The position numbers and the translations under genes are program-made. From JANXZS01 sp963797255 (lineage in GTDB: Bacteria; Acidobacteriota; Terriglobia; Terriglobales; Acidobacteriaceae), in NCBI GenBank assembly GCA_963797255.1, contig CAWCOV010000001.1:682001-746000 (forward strand): a stretch of DNA of 64,000 nucleotides, written 5' to 3'. Below the pieces are notes generated by a model. That model was not told the origin of the DNA, made no database searches, and saw only the letters and a list, made by a program, of their open reading frames with translations. Shown here piece after piece: positions 27,023 to 36,967 of the stretch. Numbering within the stretch: the stretch's first letter is position 1; each line of letters starts with the position of its first letter.

Positions 27023-28434
27023 TCAACTAGTCGCGAGGGGCGGCGGAATGTATCCAAACTCACTCTCGACTGCTGCCGCAATGCCAAGCACAATTTCATC
27101 TTCGTAAGGACGACCGGCAATCTGCACACCAATCGGAAGTCCCTCTGGTGACGATCCAACAGGAACAACAGCGGCGGGAGATGCCAGCAAGTTGAACCAG
27201 ACTGTGTAGCGCATCGCGTCAAGATAGTCGACCGCTTGGCCTTCCACCGTCCATTGGCGCTCTCCATGGCGAAATGCAGGGATGGCGCAAACGGGACAAA
27301 GCAGCACAGGGTATTCCCTCATTTCCTCAAGCAAGTGGGCGCGGACCGAATCGCACTCGCACCAGGCATCGAGCAACTCGTCGCCGGTTAACGGGCCGTC
27401 GCGTCTTGCGATTTCGAGGTATCCGCGAAACGTTGAACTCAATTGCTCTTCCTGCCCTTGAACGAGAGGCTCGAGCAACATCAGTCCGCAACGAATAAAA
27501 AACTTCCACCACAACCTGCGAGCAAGCTCGAGCGATCGGGGTCTGAACTTGCGCACGTGGAATCCCTGACCTTCCAAGGCCCTCGCGGCATCCCTTACCG
27601 CGGCCCTTGTTTCAGGAGTGACGGGTATCAAGCCATCATCTTCAAACACACCGATTGGATATTGCTTCAACTCGTCGAAATTCGGCGTCCGGTGAGGAAT
27701 GGAGGCTCCAATGGGATCTGCCTCATCATGTCCGGACAGTACATCGAAGAGCAACTGCACATCTTTCATGGTTCGCGCCATGGGTCCGATGGCTCCAAGA
27801 ATTGAGAACGGCCCGGCAGAACCCGCGAGATGGCCCGCCACCGGGATGCGGCCGGGAGTCGGCTTCAACGAGCAGATGCCGGTGAAATGCGCGGGCTCCC
27901 GTACCGACCCTCCGCTGTCGCTGCCGAGTCCGCATGACGAGAGGCCGGCGGCAATTGCAGCGGATTCGCCGCCACTCGATCCGCCTGCCGTGTAATCAAG
28001 ATTCCATGGATTCGACGTGCGGCCGTATAACTTATTCTCTGTCTCGTAGGCCATCAGGAACTCTGGACAGTTCGTCGTGCCAAGGATTGTGGCGCCTGCC
28101 CGACGCATGCGTGACACCACCACGGCATCCTCCGTAGGAGTGTATACCCGCGATTCAGAGTGCTTCCTGTTTCGCATCGATACCCTGCGGTCGCAATGGA
28201 TGACTTGACTGTCATTGGCAAGCCGTAAAGCGGCCCTCGACCAGCGGCGCTCCGCTCAGCCTGGCGTACATCTTCGCGAATCTGTTCAGGATCGAAATGC
28301 GCAAAAGCATTAAGTCGCGGATTCAACAATTCGATTTGTTTTATGAACTCGTCTGCCAATTCCATTGGCGAGATGATGGAGTTGCGTAACATGGCCAGCA
28401 GGTCCACTGCCGACTCAAGTGTGACGTTCTTCAA
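27023..28434 (-). pseudogene. amidase signature family hydrolase, frame broken near 28140
   Basis: Amidase-signature enzymes hydrolyse amide bonds with a Ser-cisSer-Lys triad. The catalytic lysine is in GLPMTVKSSIATAG in the first frame (28434 downward). The cis-serine is in TAGGSSGGESAAIA and the nucleophile in GLGSDSGGSVREPA in the second. The frames join near 28139-28143, where five bases stand between the codons for GY and PTEDA. Deleting an AC of the local ACAC restores NRGYTPTEDAVVV and a 469-residue protein of normal length. The substrate cannot be told from sequence. The gene is convergent with the seven-gene operon, ending 16 bases from its last stop, and starts 30 bases downstream of the giant TPR-CRTAC1 gene on the same strand. 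Confidence 0.85.
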
Positions 28435-28463
28435 CGTACTTCCTCTCTCCGCTTAGTCACCGA

Positions 28464-31400
28464 TTATTTTCCAACACGCGACGAGGGAATTGCAGTCGGC
28501 GGTTCGGCTGGCGTGGGTACATAGTGGAGTTGGAAACCGTTCGGGGCCTTGCCTGATTCAAAGCGTTCGTTCCAATCCAAGCGATACCGGATCGCGTTCG
28601 CGTCATCCGGGAAATGCTCAGCATCGCTATATGGATAGCCGCTCATTCCATGGAACGGCATGTCAGCCACAGTGAAGGGCGACGCTTCGTAGAAATCCAT
28701 ATCCTTTACAAAGCCATTCGCGTAAAAGAAGTAGTCGCGTTTCCATCCCGCTGGAAGCGCCGGGAGCCCATCGACACTGAATTCGGCGTCGATCTCTTCG
28801 CCACTACCAAAAATCACAAAGCGATCATCCACTTTGTTCAAGAGATGAGTGACTTCGCCGTAACGCGTGTAGCTGCCGCGCTGCTTAATGAACGGTCCGG
28901 TCGCGCTAACGTTTTCGTAGTTGTAGGTGAGGTCGCCGTGCGTCTGTCCATCGATCTGTTGCGGATATCCGTGATATTGGACATTGGCCAATGAAAGCGG
29001 CATCTCAGTCTGGCGAATACCATTTGCGCGGTCCGGGCCATTGTCAACCAGGATCTGATCCCAGTAAATCTGCAGATTTGTTTTAATTCGGATGCGACTT
29101 GTTCCCGGCGGCAGCTTACCCGTCAAATCCGACACAATGGTGCGTGGCAAGCCCGCGGGAAATCCCATCTCATCCATTACTCGCTTCCAGCTTCCGTCCG
29201 GCATCTGAGCTTCAACGTACGGCGCAATCGGCTCCAGTCCCGCCTGCCACGCCGCATACATCGATGAGGCCGAGAAGTACTCAATGAATCCGTGCAGGAA
29301 CAGACGCAGAGGATTCGCCGCGTTCCACTCGCCCAAATCGAGGGTTAGTGTATGCATGTTCGCGTAACCTGCATAATTCAGAAGCTTGAAGTCATAGACA
29401 TATCGATGATCCTGCGTACTTACCAGATCCAGCACGTCGCGGCCTGAATCGTCCCACGCGCCGGCGGGCACATGCGCGCCAGAGGAGACTATTGTCTTCT
29501 CCGTCGGGAACGGCGGCTCATTCAAGAATCCCTCGTTCGGAAAAACTTCCGTGCCAGCCGGATGATCGACCGCGACCATTCGCAACCGGTCGATGTAGTT
29601 CACTTCTTCCATGGGCTCGGCAAATCGAACGCTCATATTGCCATTGCGCGCCTTGAGTAGATTGCCATCTACTTTGACCCATTCATCAGGGTCGGCCACA
29701 TTTCTCGCAACGGGAGAAACCCAGTGCCCAACGACTGCGGCTCCGATGACGTCGGTAACGAATTGATAGTGGGAACCGTCCCATGCAAACAGTACCGGGC
29801 AGGAACTTCCGCGACGATCGAGTTCAGTGAAATTCGCTTTCTTTGTTGTGGCAACTTCAAGTTCGTCCTGCGGCACACCCGTCGGCCAAAGCAGACGAAC
29901 GATGTCCGCGTGATCCGCACTGCCCAGTCCCGCAAGCAGTTCTGGCGGACCTTGGCTCATGTAGCCGGATGCCCCAACCATCTCCCACTTCTGCCAAAGG
30001 CCCCCGGCAAATACTTCAATCTCGGTACCGGTGCCCATTTTGTTGTCAGCGCCACCCTTCAACGCGAGCTTGAGGGAATGATTCTTGTTACCGCCATCGT
30101 TCCGCAGCCAGAGTGGTGCCCCTGCCAATTGCGTAATTACAAAATCAGCATCGCCATCGTCATCCACATCTGCAGCAATTACGGATCGCGGTTCCTGCAG
30201 CTGAATCTTGTTGAGGCCGAGGGTTGCGCTTACATCTTCAAAACCATCCGGCCCCATGTTGCGGAGCACACGGACTTCAGTTCCCTTTGCGGTCTCGACC
30301 ACCATCGCGAGGTCGAGCCAGCCGTCGTTATCTACATCAACTGCTGTAATGCCCCATGCACGCTGAGCGTCTTTGATCGGCAACGGAACGCGTTCAAAGC
30401 GCTTGCCCTCCACGCTTCGCCAAAGACTTATGCCAGGCGCACCAGCGTGAGTAACCGCAATGTCCATCCAACCGTCTTTGTTGAAATCCAAAACGTAAAT
30501 TCCGGCAGTTGCGGCGAGGCCGGTTTCGTCAAACACCGGAGTGCCTTTGAATTTTCCTTCGCGCGGATTGATGTACACAAGAGGCGCACTGCCAGATCCA
30601 CCCACAACAAGATCAACGGCGCGATCGCTATTAATGTCCGACAAAACCGCGGCAGTTGTTTCGCCGCTACCGGAAAGCCCGGTTTGTTCGGTCCACTCGG
30701 TGAAGGTCTTGTTGCCGTTATTGCGCCACAACACGTTTGGACCCGCGCCGGGTTTCCCTTCGGAACTGCTCAGTGTCTTTCCGGTGACGAACAAGTCAAG
30801 ATCGCCGTCATGGTCATAATCCACAAACGTGAGTGCGGCCGGTTGATTGCGTGGTTCTATTCCGCTCGCCTTCGTAACGTCGGCGAATTTCCCCTGACCT
30901 TCATTTCTGAAAAGCATGACGCGATCAGTGAATGCAATCGCCAGGTCGGGCAGACCATCATTATCAAAGTCTCCAACGGCACATGCCAAAGCTTCTCCGC
31001 TCGCAGCGAGGCCAGTGTCCTTCGTGTCGATATTTGTGAATGTGCCGCCACTGTTATGGAAAACGCGAATCGCCTGGTCGCCCGAAGTGGGGAGAATCAG
31101 ATCGGCAACGCCATCTCCATCCACGTCAAGAAAACAGGCACCGCCGCCGACTTTCTGTTTTTCTTTCGGCACCGTCGTGATGGGCAGCGACGCGAATGTG
31201 ATCGGAATCATCGGGCCGACTTTGGGTCCGGGAAGAAATACATCCGAGGCCTTTGCGAATCGCCCTTCCTCGCCGTAGGTATGTGTAATGGGCGCGGAAA
31301 TTTTGTCACGTGAAAGATGCTCGAAGCGCTGAAAGTGCACTTTAGCTTCCTGTGGTTTTCCTGATCGCTGCAATGCGCGCGCAAGACCAAACTCTGACGA

Positions 31401-31931
31401 AGTGTGCAATGGGTTGATCGCCAGAGCCTTCTGATATTCCGCGATTGCCTTATCAAATTCTTTCAGCTCCAAATACGACGATGCCAAAAAGTAATGCGCG
31501 TCTGCATTGTCAGGCGCGAGCTCGACGACTTTCTGAAAGTGCTCTACGGCTTCCGCGCTCTTTCCCTGTCCGTGGTCGGCCAGTCCCAGGCAGTACCAGA
31601 CGGCAGGGTTCTTCGGGTCCTTTTCGGCGGCTTCATCGAAAGCCTTCTGCGCCTCCGGCATCTTGTTCAGATAGAGGAAGCCGATGCCCTGGTTCAAAAG
31701 CGCCGTGACCATTGTCGAATCTGTCTTGTATGCGAGGCCGAACTGGTCAATAGCCTTCTGGGTCAACTGTTGATTCATCAGCGCAACGCCCAGATTGTTC
31801 TGCTTGGCTGCCTGCGCGCGAACGGCCGGAGTGTCTGCATAGGACACGCTGCTTGTGAGAAGCACAACGCTGAGAGCGAGAGACCGGGAAAGGCCGGCGC
31901 GCCGAATCGAACGACAAGAGAAAAGGGACAT
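28464..31931 (-). CDS. giant exported TPR, FG-GAP/VCBS and ASPIC/UnbV protein with a long C-terminal domain
   Basis: The 1155-residue protein begins with a signal peptide (LALSVVLLTSSVSYADT). Residues about 35-200 form tetratricopeptide repeats (NNLGVALMNQQLTQKAIDQF, AVWYCLGLADHGQGKSAEAV, AIAEYQKALAINPLH). Residues about 265-620 are VCBS blades (DVDGDGVADLIL, DFDNDGLPDLAIAF, DYDHDGDLDLFVT, DVDDDGDADFVIT). An ASPIC/UnbV domain follows near 640-710 (GGADNKMGTGTEIEVFAGG). The last 430 residues, from SCPVLFAWDGSHYQFVTDV on, form a predicted beta-rich region with no domain I can name. The intact length shows that this stretch has no frame errors. It is probably periplasmic or outer-membrane associated and co-transcribed with the amidase. 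Confidence 0.88.
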   Translation of the reverse strand: MSLFSCRSIRRAGLSRSLALSVVLLTSSVSYADTPAVRAQAAKQNNLGVALMNQQLTQKAIDQFGLAYKTDSTMVTALLNQGIGFLYLNKMPEAQKAFDEAAEKDPKNPAVWYCLGLADHGQGKSAEAVEHFQKVVELAPDNADAHYFLASSYLELKEFDKAIAEYQKALAINPLHTSSEFGLARALQRSGKPQEAKVHFQRFEHLSRDKISAPITHTYGEEGRFAKASDVFLPGPKVGPMIPITFASLPITTVPKEKQKVGGGACFLDVDGDGVADLILPTSGDQAIRVFHNSGGTFTNIDTKDTGLAASGEALACAVGDFDNDGLPDLAIAFTDRVMLFRNEGQGKFADVTKASGIEPRNQPAALTFVDYDHDGDLDLFVTGKTLSSSEGKPGAGPNVLWRNNGNKTFTEWTEQTGLSGSGETTAAVLSDINSDRAVDLVVGGSGSAPLVYINPREGKFKGTPVFDETGLAATAGIYVLDFNKDGWMDIAVTHAGAPGISLWRSVEGKRFERVPLPIKDAQRAWGITAVDVDNDGWLDLAMVVETAKGTEVRVLRNMGPDGFEDVSATLGLNKIQLQEPRSVIAADVDDDGDADFVITQLAGAPLWLRNDGGNKNHSLKLALKGGADNKMGTGTEIEVFAGGLWQKWEMVGASGYMSQGPPELLAGLGSADHADIVRLLWPTGVPQDELEVATTKKANFTELDRRGSSCPVLFAWDGSHYQFVTDVIGAAVVGHWVSPVARNVADPDEWVKVDGNLLKARNGNMSVRFAEPMEEVNYIDRLRMVAVDHPAGTEVFPNEGFLNEPPFPTEKTIVSSGAHVPAGAWDDSGRDVLDLVSTQDHRYVYDFKLLNYAGYANMHTLTLDLGEWNAANPLRLFLHGFIEYFSASSMYAAWQAGLEPIAPYVEAQMPDGSWKRVMDEMGFPAGLPRTIVSDLTGKLPPGTSRIRIKTNLQIYWDQILVDNGPDRANGIRQTEMPLSLANVQYHGYPQQIDGQTHGDLTYNYENVSATGPFIKQRGSYTRYGEVTHLLNKVDDRFVIFGSGEEIDAEFSVDGLPALPAGWKRDYFFYANGFVKDMDFYEASPFTVADMPFHGMSGYPYSDAEHFPDDANAIRYRLDWNERFESGKAPNGFQLHYVPTPAEPPTAIPSSRVGK

Positions 31932-32005
31932 GGCTTCTTGATTATAGAGGGGTTTGACGAAGTGGCCCGAGCCCCGTCAAATCTGAGGCCACCCATTTTT
32001 CCACA

Positions 32006-32040
32006 CGAACAAAGCCCGGCAATTGTCACCGGGCTTCGCT
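32006..32040 (-). terminator. Rho-independent terminator after the BON-LysM gene
   Basis: On the minus strand AAGCCCGG pairs with CCGGGCTT around a nine-base loop (TGACAATTG) and is followed by TGTTCGT. It lies about 80 bases after the BON-LysM stop and before the TPR-CRTAC1 start, separating the two transcripts. The plus-strand tail (CGCTTT) is weaker. Confidence 0.7.
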
Positions 32041-32118
32041 TTGATTGAGATGATTGGCTTAGAACCTTGCATCTGCCACGGTCAGGAGGGGTCCTTGGCA
32101 GATTGCTGGTTCAAAGAT

Positions 32119-32509
32119 CTATAGAACTGGGATCACCAGGGATTGTCCGACTTTGATCAGATCTGGATTCGCCAGCCCATTTGCTGACGCAATCTTCTGA
32201 TAGTTGTTCGGCGTTCCATAGAAGTGCTTGCTGATGTGGGAGAGATTATCTCCGGACTTCACCGTGTAGTTTTGATCAGCTGTTCCCGGTGGTCACAATC
32301 TCATGGTGAAGGTCGGCATACGTGGGATCCACTGCCTTGATCGCATCCCATACCCGATTGGCGACGACCTGAGAAGGCACCGTCCCTCTGAGGTGCAATT
32401 TGTCCCCGTCGAGACTGACATCATCCAAAGTCGCTCCGTCCGGTGCGAACTGCTGAATCGTAGCTATAACGCTCGCGTACTTCTGCTTCAATTGCTCTAG
32501 ATCTGCCAT
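32119..32509 (-). pseudogene. BON-LysM protein, Kbp/YgaU-like, frame broken near 32278
   Basis: The start at ATG 32509 has AGGAG seven bases upstream. The first frame encodes a BON-like domain (ADLEQLKQKYASVIATI, LHLRGTVPSQVVANRVWDAI) and then stops at 32276. One base away, the second frame continues as NYTVKSGDNLSHISKHFYG, NNYQKIASANGLANPDLI and KVGQSLVIPVL, a complete LysM domain ending at 32119. Deleting one base at about 32278 yields a 129-residue BON-LysM protein close to E. coli Kbp (149 residues), a cytosolic potassium-binding protein in that species. The LysM half is easy to miss because it has no start codon of its own. No signal peptide is present. The gene is transcribed alone and ends at a clear terminator. 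Confidence 0.82.
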
Positions 32510-32536
32510 CTTTTCTCCTGACGACGTATTGAGTTT

Positions 32537-32552
32537 TACTGTGCAAACAGTA
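32537..32552. promoter_or_regulatory. inverted repeat upstream of the BON-LysM gene
   Basis: TACTGT and ACAGTA are perfect six-base arms around GCAA, 28 bases before the BON-LysM start. This is the size and place of an operator for a dimeric repressor. The protein that binds it is not known. Confidence 0.35.
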
Positions 32553-32623
32553 CAAAGATAGATGCTTGATATTACGGGGGAGTTATTCATGCATCTAAAC
32601 TTCTCTGCACGAGTGCCATGCTA

Positions 32624-34244
32624 CTACCGAACGGGCTTCTTCGGAGCCATTTGAGTGTTATCCAGCACCTTACCGTCGGGATTGAACGCGTTACGGACCC
32701 GGGCGTTCTTCCCTTGTTTCAGCTGAATGGCGGCGAATGCACGGGTTGAACCGCTCCCTTGAAAGCCATTGATGCTCAAGGTGTCAAAGCCGTCCGCGTG
32801 GATTGCGTGGGTGTAGTAGTCCGGAACATTTCCCTTCCATCGCACCTTAATATCGCTCAGGGATAGACCTGTTACGTTATGCACCTCTATGGCCGAGAGA
32901 TCCTTGCGGGTAACTCCAAGGCTTTTCGGCGTCGTTGGCTGCAGATCGAGATTGCCACCCATAATTGCCTGCAGAGGATTGCCCTGCATTGTCAGAGATA
33001 GGTCATTGAACCGGACATCCTCAATGTGGCCTGGCTCGAGGCTGTAGAGCACGATCGGCGACTGGCTATTGGCGATCATCGAGTTGAAGCGCAGGTGGCG
33101 AATGAAGCCCATGGTTGGCGAATTTGTCCACGGAGGATATGCCCATCGCGCAACCGTGATGGAAACAGGTTCGCCGGAGCCCCACCATGGTCCGTCGATC
33201 AGGCGCGTCTCACTCACGATGTTGGTAAAAATCAAATTTTCGACTGTCTCACCCGCTCTTGACTGGATGTTAATCCCCCGGTTCGTGTCACGAATGACCA
33301 CGTTTTCAAAGACCAGGTTGCGGACATCCTTCGCCGCAGGGCCAATGCGAATGGCCGCAGACCGGCTCCGCAAGACGACATTGCTGACCGTGACATTTTC
33401 CGTGGTCTGCTGACACCACCCGTCGGCGCATGGACCTCCGACAACCAAGGCATCGTCGCCTGCCTCAAGAAGTGAATTAGCCACGATCGCATTTTTTGAA
33501 TTTGAGATATCGAGCGCGTCGTTATTCGGCACCAGGATGTTGTTGCGGACATCGATGCCGGTCACGGAAATGTGCTCGCTGCACATTAGCTTGATTCCCC
33601 AGTTCGGGCTGTCGACAACATGAATGTCCCGCACAATAATTCCATCCGAGTGCAGTACAAGTACCAGCACACCGGGCCTTGGCCGCATGAGCACTGGACC
33701 TTCCCGCGTCTGACGCATCCGATCGACCAGTGCATCCCCCTGCCTCGATTGTGCTGCTTCAAAGTAGGGATCGAAGTGTGGTTTGTCTTTGTCGGTAAAG
33801 GCGCGGCCATTCCCATCGATGGTTCCTTCGCCCACGATAGCGATATTGTGGACATGCTCGGCTATGATCAACGCGGTATCCCGGTCTTCGGAAGCCTTTG
33901 AAATCTTCGGGTAATCCGCCAGATCCTCGCTGCCCAAAATCGTCGACCCCGGCTCCAGTTTTAACGTGATGTTATCCAGTAGTCGGATGGTGCCTGTGCG
34001 ATAAGTCCCGGAATCTACAACGACTGTTCCTCCTCCACGCTTGTTGCAATCGGCAACGGCGGCATTGATCGCATTTGTATTCAACAAGCGGCCATCGCCC
34101 TTCGCGCCATAGGCACCCACATGGCACTCGGAAGCAGCGGGCAAACCTTGGCTGCCCTGCGCGAGAAGCCGGAATGCTTCCAGCGAACAGAAAACACACC
34201 GTCAACCATTTACACCGAACAGCAAAAACGTTTGAGGAATTCAC
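32624..34244 (-). pseudogene. glycoside hydrolase family 28 (polygalacturonase-like), frame broken in the signal peptide region
   Basis: GH28 enzymes cut galacturonan and related pectic chains with a parallel beta-helix. The mature frame (34144 downward) starts with CHVGAYGAKGDGRLLNTN, a pectin lyase-fold entry motif, then has IDGNGRAF, NSKNAIVANSLLEAGDDAL and IRIGPAAKDVRNLVFENV. The fold is clear, but the catalytic motifs of true polygalacturonases (NTD, DD, GHG) are only partly visible: GDDAL supplies the double aspartate and the GHG histidine is not obvious. A signal peptide (KWLTVCFLFAGSIPAS) is encoded one frame away, starting at 34244. Removing one base between 34140 and 34176 links them (about 539 residues). 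The gene is divergent from GH31, suggesting joint use on plant polysaccharide. Confidence 0.75.
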
Positions 34245-34389
34245 AGCGACATTGTACAGAGCCGCGGTGCCGGTGAATTGTGGGCAGACTCAACCATAAT
34301 TCTGCAGTGTCCTGCGCCGATCACGAGCAGTCTTTAATCCCATACGGTAAACTTGCAGGTCGCCAGCCTTCCGGCGATTGCTGTGTTGA

Positions 34390-36855
34390 ATGGCAATCCG
34401 CAAGCCGGCGCCAATACTTTCTGGAGTTCTCATGTTGCCTAAGATGTCCGATTTACTGACTTCGCTTCGCCGCGTGCCGGGGATGTTTCCGGCTGCACTC
34501 TTCGCATTATTGCTTCTTACGACTACTTCATTTGCTCAACAGATTTACAAACCTGCGGCTGACCCAAAAGCCGTGGTGGTAGAGGGGCAGGCCCGCTTTA
34601 CGGTGCTCACTCCTGAGATGATCCGCATGGAATGGAGTGCCGACAGCAAATTCGAGGACCGGCCTTCCTTCGTCGCGTTGAATCGCGAGCTTCCGGTGCC
34701 GAAGTTTAAGCAGTCTACCGAAGGCCAGGATCTTGTACTGAAGACAAGCGCTCTTGAGCTTCGCTATCACAAGGATTCCGGCAAATTCACTGCGGACAAT
34801 CTATCGATCAAGTACAAGCTGGACGGAGCAGAGAATACATGGAAGCCCGGTGCGGCGACGACTGGCAACCTGATGGGAACCACGCGCACACTGGATGGCG
34901 TTCGCGGCGACGGCACCAAGCTTGAACTGGGACTCGTCTCGCGCGATGGCTGGTCTGTCATCGATGACAGCAACACGCCATTGTATGACTCTGCCGATTT
35001 CCGCTTGAATTCCCCTGACAGCGTTCTTCCCTGGGTGGTGGAGCGTACGCCGGGCGATCGCCAGGACTGGTACTTCCTTGGATACGGCCACGACTTCAAG
35101 CAGGCCCTCGGAGACTATACACGCGTCTCCGGCAAAATCCCGATGCCTCCGCGTTTTGCTTTCGGCACATGGTGGTCGCGTTACTGGGATTACTCCGATG
35201 TGGAACTAAAGGACCTGGTCGGTCAATTCCACCAAAACAATGTTCCACTCGACGTGCTCGTCATCGACATGGGTTGGCATCTTTCTCCGGAAGAGATCAA
35301 AGCGAAAGGCTTTCAGGTCGACAAAAACAATAATGACCAGTCAGGCCACTCTGCTGGATGGTCGGGCTACACCTGGAATCCCAAGTACTTCCCTGATCCA
35401 GAGCCGTTCCTCACATGGGTGCATCAGCAAGGACTGAAGGCTACCCTCAATCTCCATCCCGCTTCGGGCGTGCAGCCATGGGAGAAGGCGTACCCCGAGA
35501 TGGCCAAGGCGATGGGCGTTGATCCCTCGACCGGGAAATTTATTCCCTTCGACATTACCAATAAGAAATACGCACAGAACTACATGAACATTCTTCACCA
35601 CCCGCTTGAACACCAGGGCATCGACTTCTGGTGGATCGACTGGCAGCAGGAGATGAACACGCAACTCGCGCATGTGAATCCCACGTTCTGGCTGAACTAC
35701 GTACACTTCAGCGATCAGGAACGCGAAGGCAAACGTCCGCTGATCTTCCATCGCTGGGGCGGCCTCGGCAACCATCGTTACGTTATCGGATTCTCCGGCG
35801 ATACCATTTCAGTTTGGGATTCACTGGCCTATCAGCCATATTTCACGGCCACCGCGGCTAACGTCGGCTACAGTTATTGGAGCCATGATATCGGTGGACA
35901 TCAGCCCGGCAAGGTTGACGGCGAACTCTACTCCCGCTGGATTCAATTCGGCACCTTCGCTCCGATCCTGCGCACCCACACCACCAAAAATGCAGATGCC
36001 GAGCGCCGTATTTGGGCCTATCCCAAGCCTTACTCCGACATCATGAAGGACTCGTTCGTTCTTCGTTACGCCATGCAGCCCTACATCTATACTGAATCGC
36101 GAAAGACCTACGACACCGGCGTCGCGTTCCTGCGGCCTCTCTATTACGACTATCCGGAGGCGAAGGAAGCTTACGAGCAAAAGGGGGAATACATCTTCGG
36201 AGATAACATGATCGTGGCTCCCATTGTGACTCCCGCGGATGCCACTTCGCATTTGTCGACCAAATCGATCTGGCTGCCGAAAGGTGAATGGGTGGAGTGG
36301 TTCACCGGGAAACAACTCACAGGGCCCGCTACAGTGGAGCGCAATTTCACGGAAGCCCAAATTCCGGTGTATGTAAAAGCAGGATCGATCCTGCCCCAAC
36401 AGCCGCCGATGAGCTACACCGGAGAAAAACCGGTCGATCCTCTGATCCTCGAAGTCTTCCCTTTCAGCAAAGACCAGCACTCCAGCAGCTATCGCGTCTA
36501 TGAGGATTCAAGCATGGGCGAAAACTATCAGCACGGCGAGTATGCCTTCACCAACGTCGAAGTAAAACACAGCAGGACTCGCGAGTTCAGTGTGAGCATC
36601 GCGGCAGCGGAAGGCAGCTATCCAAAGATGCCCACGGCACGTGCTTACGAGGTTCGTCTCTGGTCTGCTGCCGAGCCCTCTGCGGTCACGATCGACGGTA
36701 AGAAGGTTGCAGCCGCTACAGATGCATCCGCCGTGGGATGGCGCTACGACAAAACGAAAGCACAGGTAATCGTTCGCACTGAGAGCCGTCCTGTAAATGC
36801 GAAAACCGAGGTATCTATTAAACTGGCTGGCGATCCGCAATCCGCAACAAAGTAA
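34390..36855 (+). CDS. glycoside hydrolase family 31 (alpha-glucosidase/alpha-xylosidase type)
   Basis: A signal peptide (ALFALLLLTTTSFAQQ) shows export. The 821-residue protein has an N-terminal beta-sandwich, then a (beta/alpha)8 barrel with FGTWWSRYWDYSD, VPLDVLVIDMGWH and the catalytic nucleophile in GIDFWWIDWQ. A general acid region follows (HRWGGLGNHRYVIGFSGD), then YSYWSHDIGGH. A C-terminal DUF5110-like sandwich (YRVYEDSSMGENYQHGEYA) ends the protein. Within GH31 the WWIDWQ form and exported state fit enzymes acting on plant or fungal alpha-glycans or xyloglucan pieces; the exact substrate is not determined. ATG 34390 is used, but 34432 would give a shorter leader. A strong terminator follows, so it is probably transcribed alone. 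Confidence 0.9.
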   Translation: MAIRKPAPILSGVLMLPKMSDLLTSLRRVPGMFPAALFALLLLTTTSFAQQIYKPAADPKAVVVEGQARFTVLTPEMIRMEWSADSKFEDRPSFVALNRELPVPKFKQSTEGQDLVLKTSALELRYHKDSGKFTADNLSIKYKLDGAENTWKPGAATTGNLMGTTRTLDGVRGDGTKLELGLVSRDGWSVIDDSNTPLYDSADFRLNSPDSVLPWVVERTPGDRQDWYFLGYGHDFKQALGDYTRVSGKIPMPPRFAFGTWWSRYWDYSDVELKDLVGQFHQNNVPLDVLVIDMGWHLSPEEIKAKGFQVDKNNNDQSGHSAGWSGYTWNPKYFPDPEPFLTWVHQQGLKATLNLHPASGVQPWEKAYPEMAKAMGVDPSTGKFIPFDITNKKYAQNYMNILHHPLEHQGIDFWWIDWQQEMNTQLAHVNPTFWLNYVHFSDQEREGKRPLIFHRWGGLGNHRYVIGFSGDTISVWDSLAYQPYFTATAANVGYSYWSHDIGGHQPGKVDGELYSRWIQFGTFAPILRTHTTKNADAERRIWAYPKPYSDIMKDSFVLRYAMQPYIYTESRKTYDTGVAFLRPLYYDYPEAKEAYEQKGEYIFGDNMIVAPIVTPADATSHLSTKSIWLPKGEWVEWFTGKQLTGPATVERNFTEAQIPVYVKAGSILPQQPPMSYTGEKPVDPLILEVFPFSKDQHSSSYRVYEDSSMGENYQHGEYAFTNVEVKHSRTREFSVSIAAAEGSYPKMPTARAYEVRLWSAAEPSAVTIDGKKVAAATDASAVGWRYDKTKAQVIVRTESRPVNAKTEVSIKLAGDPQSATK

Positions 36856-36873
36856 GTAGAGAGCGTGTAAAGA

Positions 36874-36908
36874 AAGAGGCTCGGCGAAATTGCCGAGCCT
36901 CTTCTTAT
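36874..36908 (+). terminator. Rho-independent terminator after GH31
   Basis: AAGAGGCTCGGC (36874-36885) pairs perfectly with GCCGAGCCTCTT (36892-36903) around a six-base loop and runs into TCTTATT. It lies 18 bases after the GH31 stop. The stem is long enough to work on both strands. Confidence 0.9.
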
Positions 36909-36967
36909 TCCAAGCGATTTACGCACAAGGAATCAAGAATGCTGCGCCCTTCAAATCACGGCGCAGT

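Noticed and set aside
29724..31313. 529-codon plus-strand open frame
   Set aside because: It lies wholly antisense to the intact TPR-CRTAC1 gene, whose domains explain the DNA; the translated product has no recognisable pattern.
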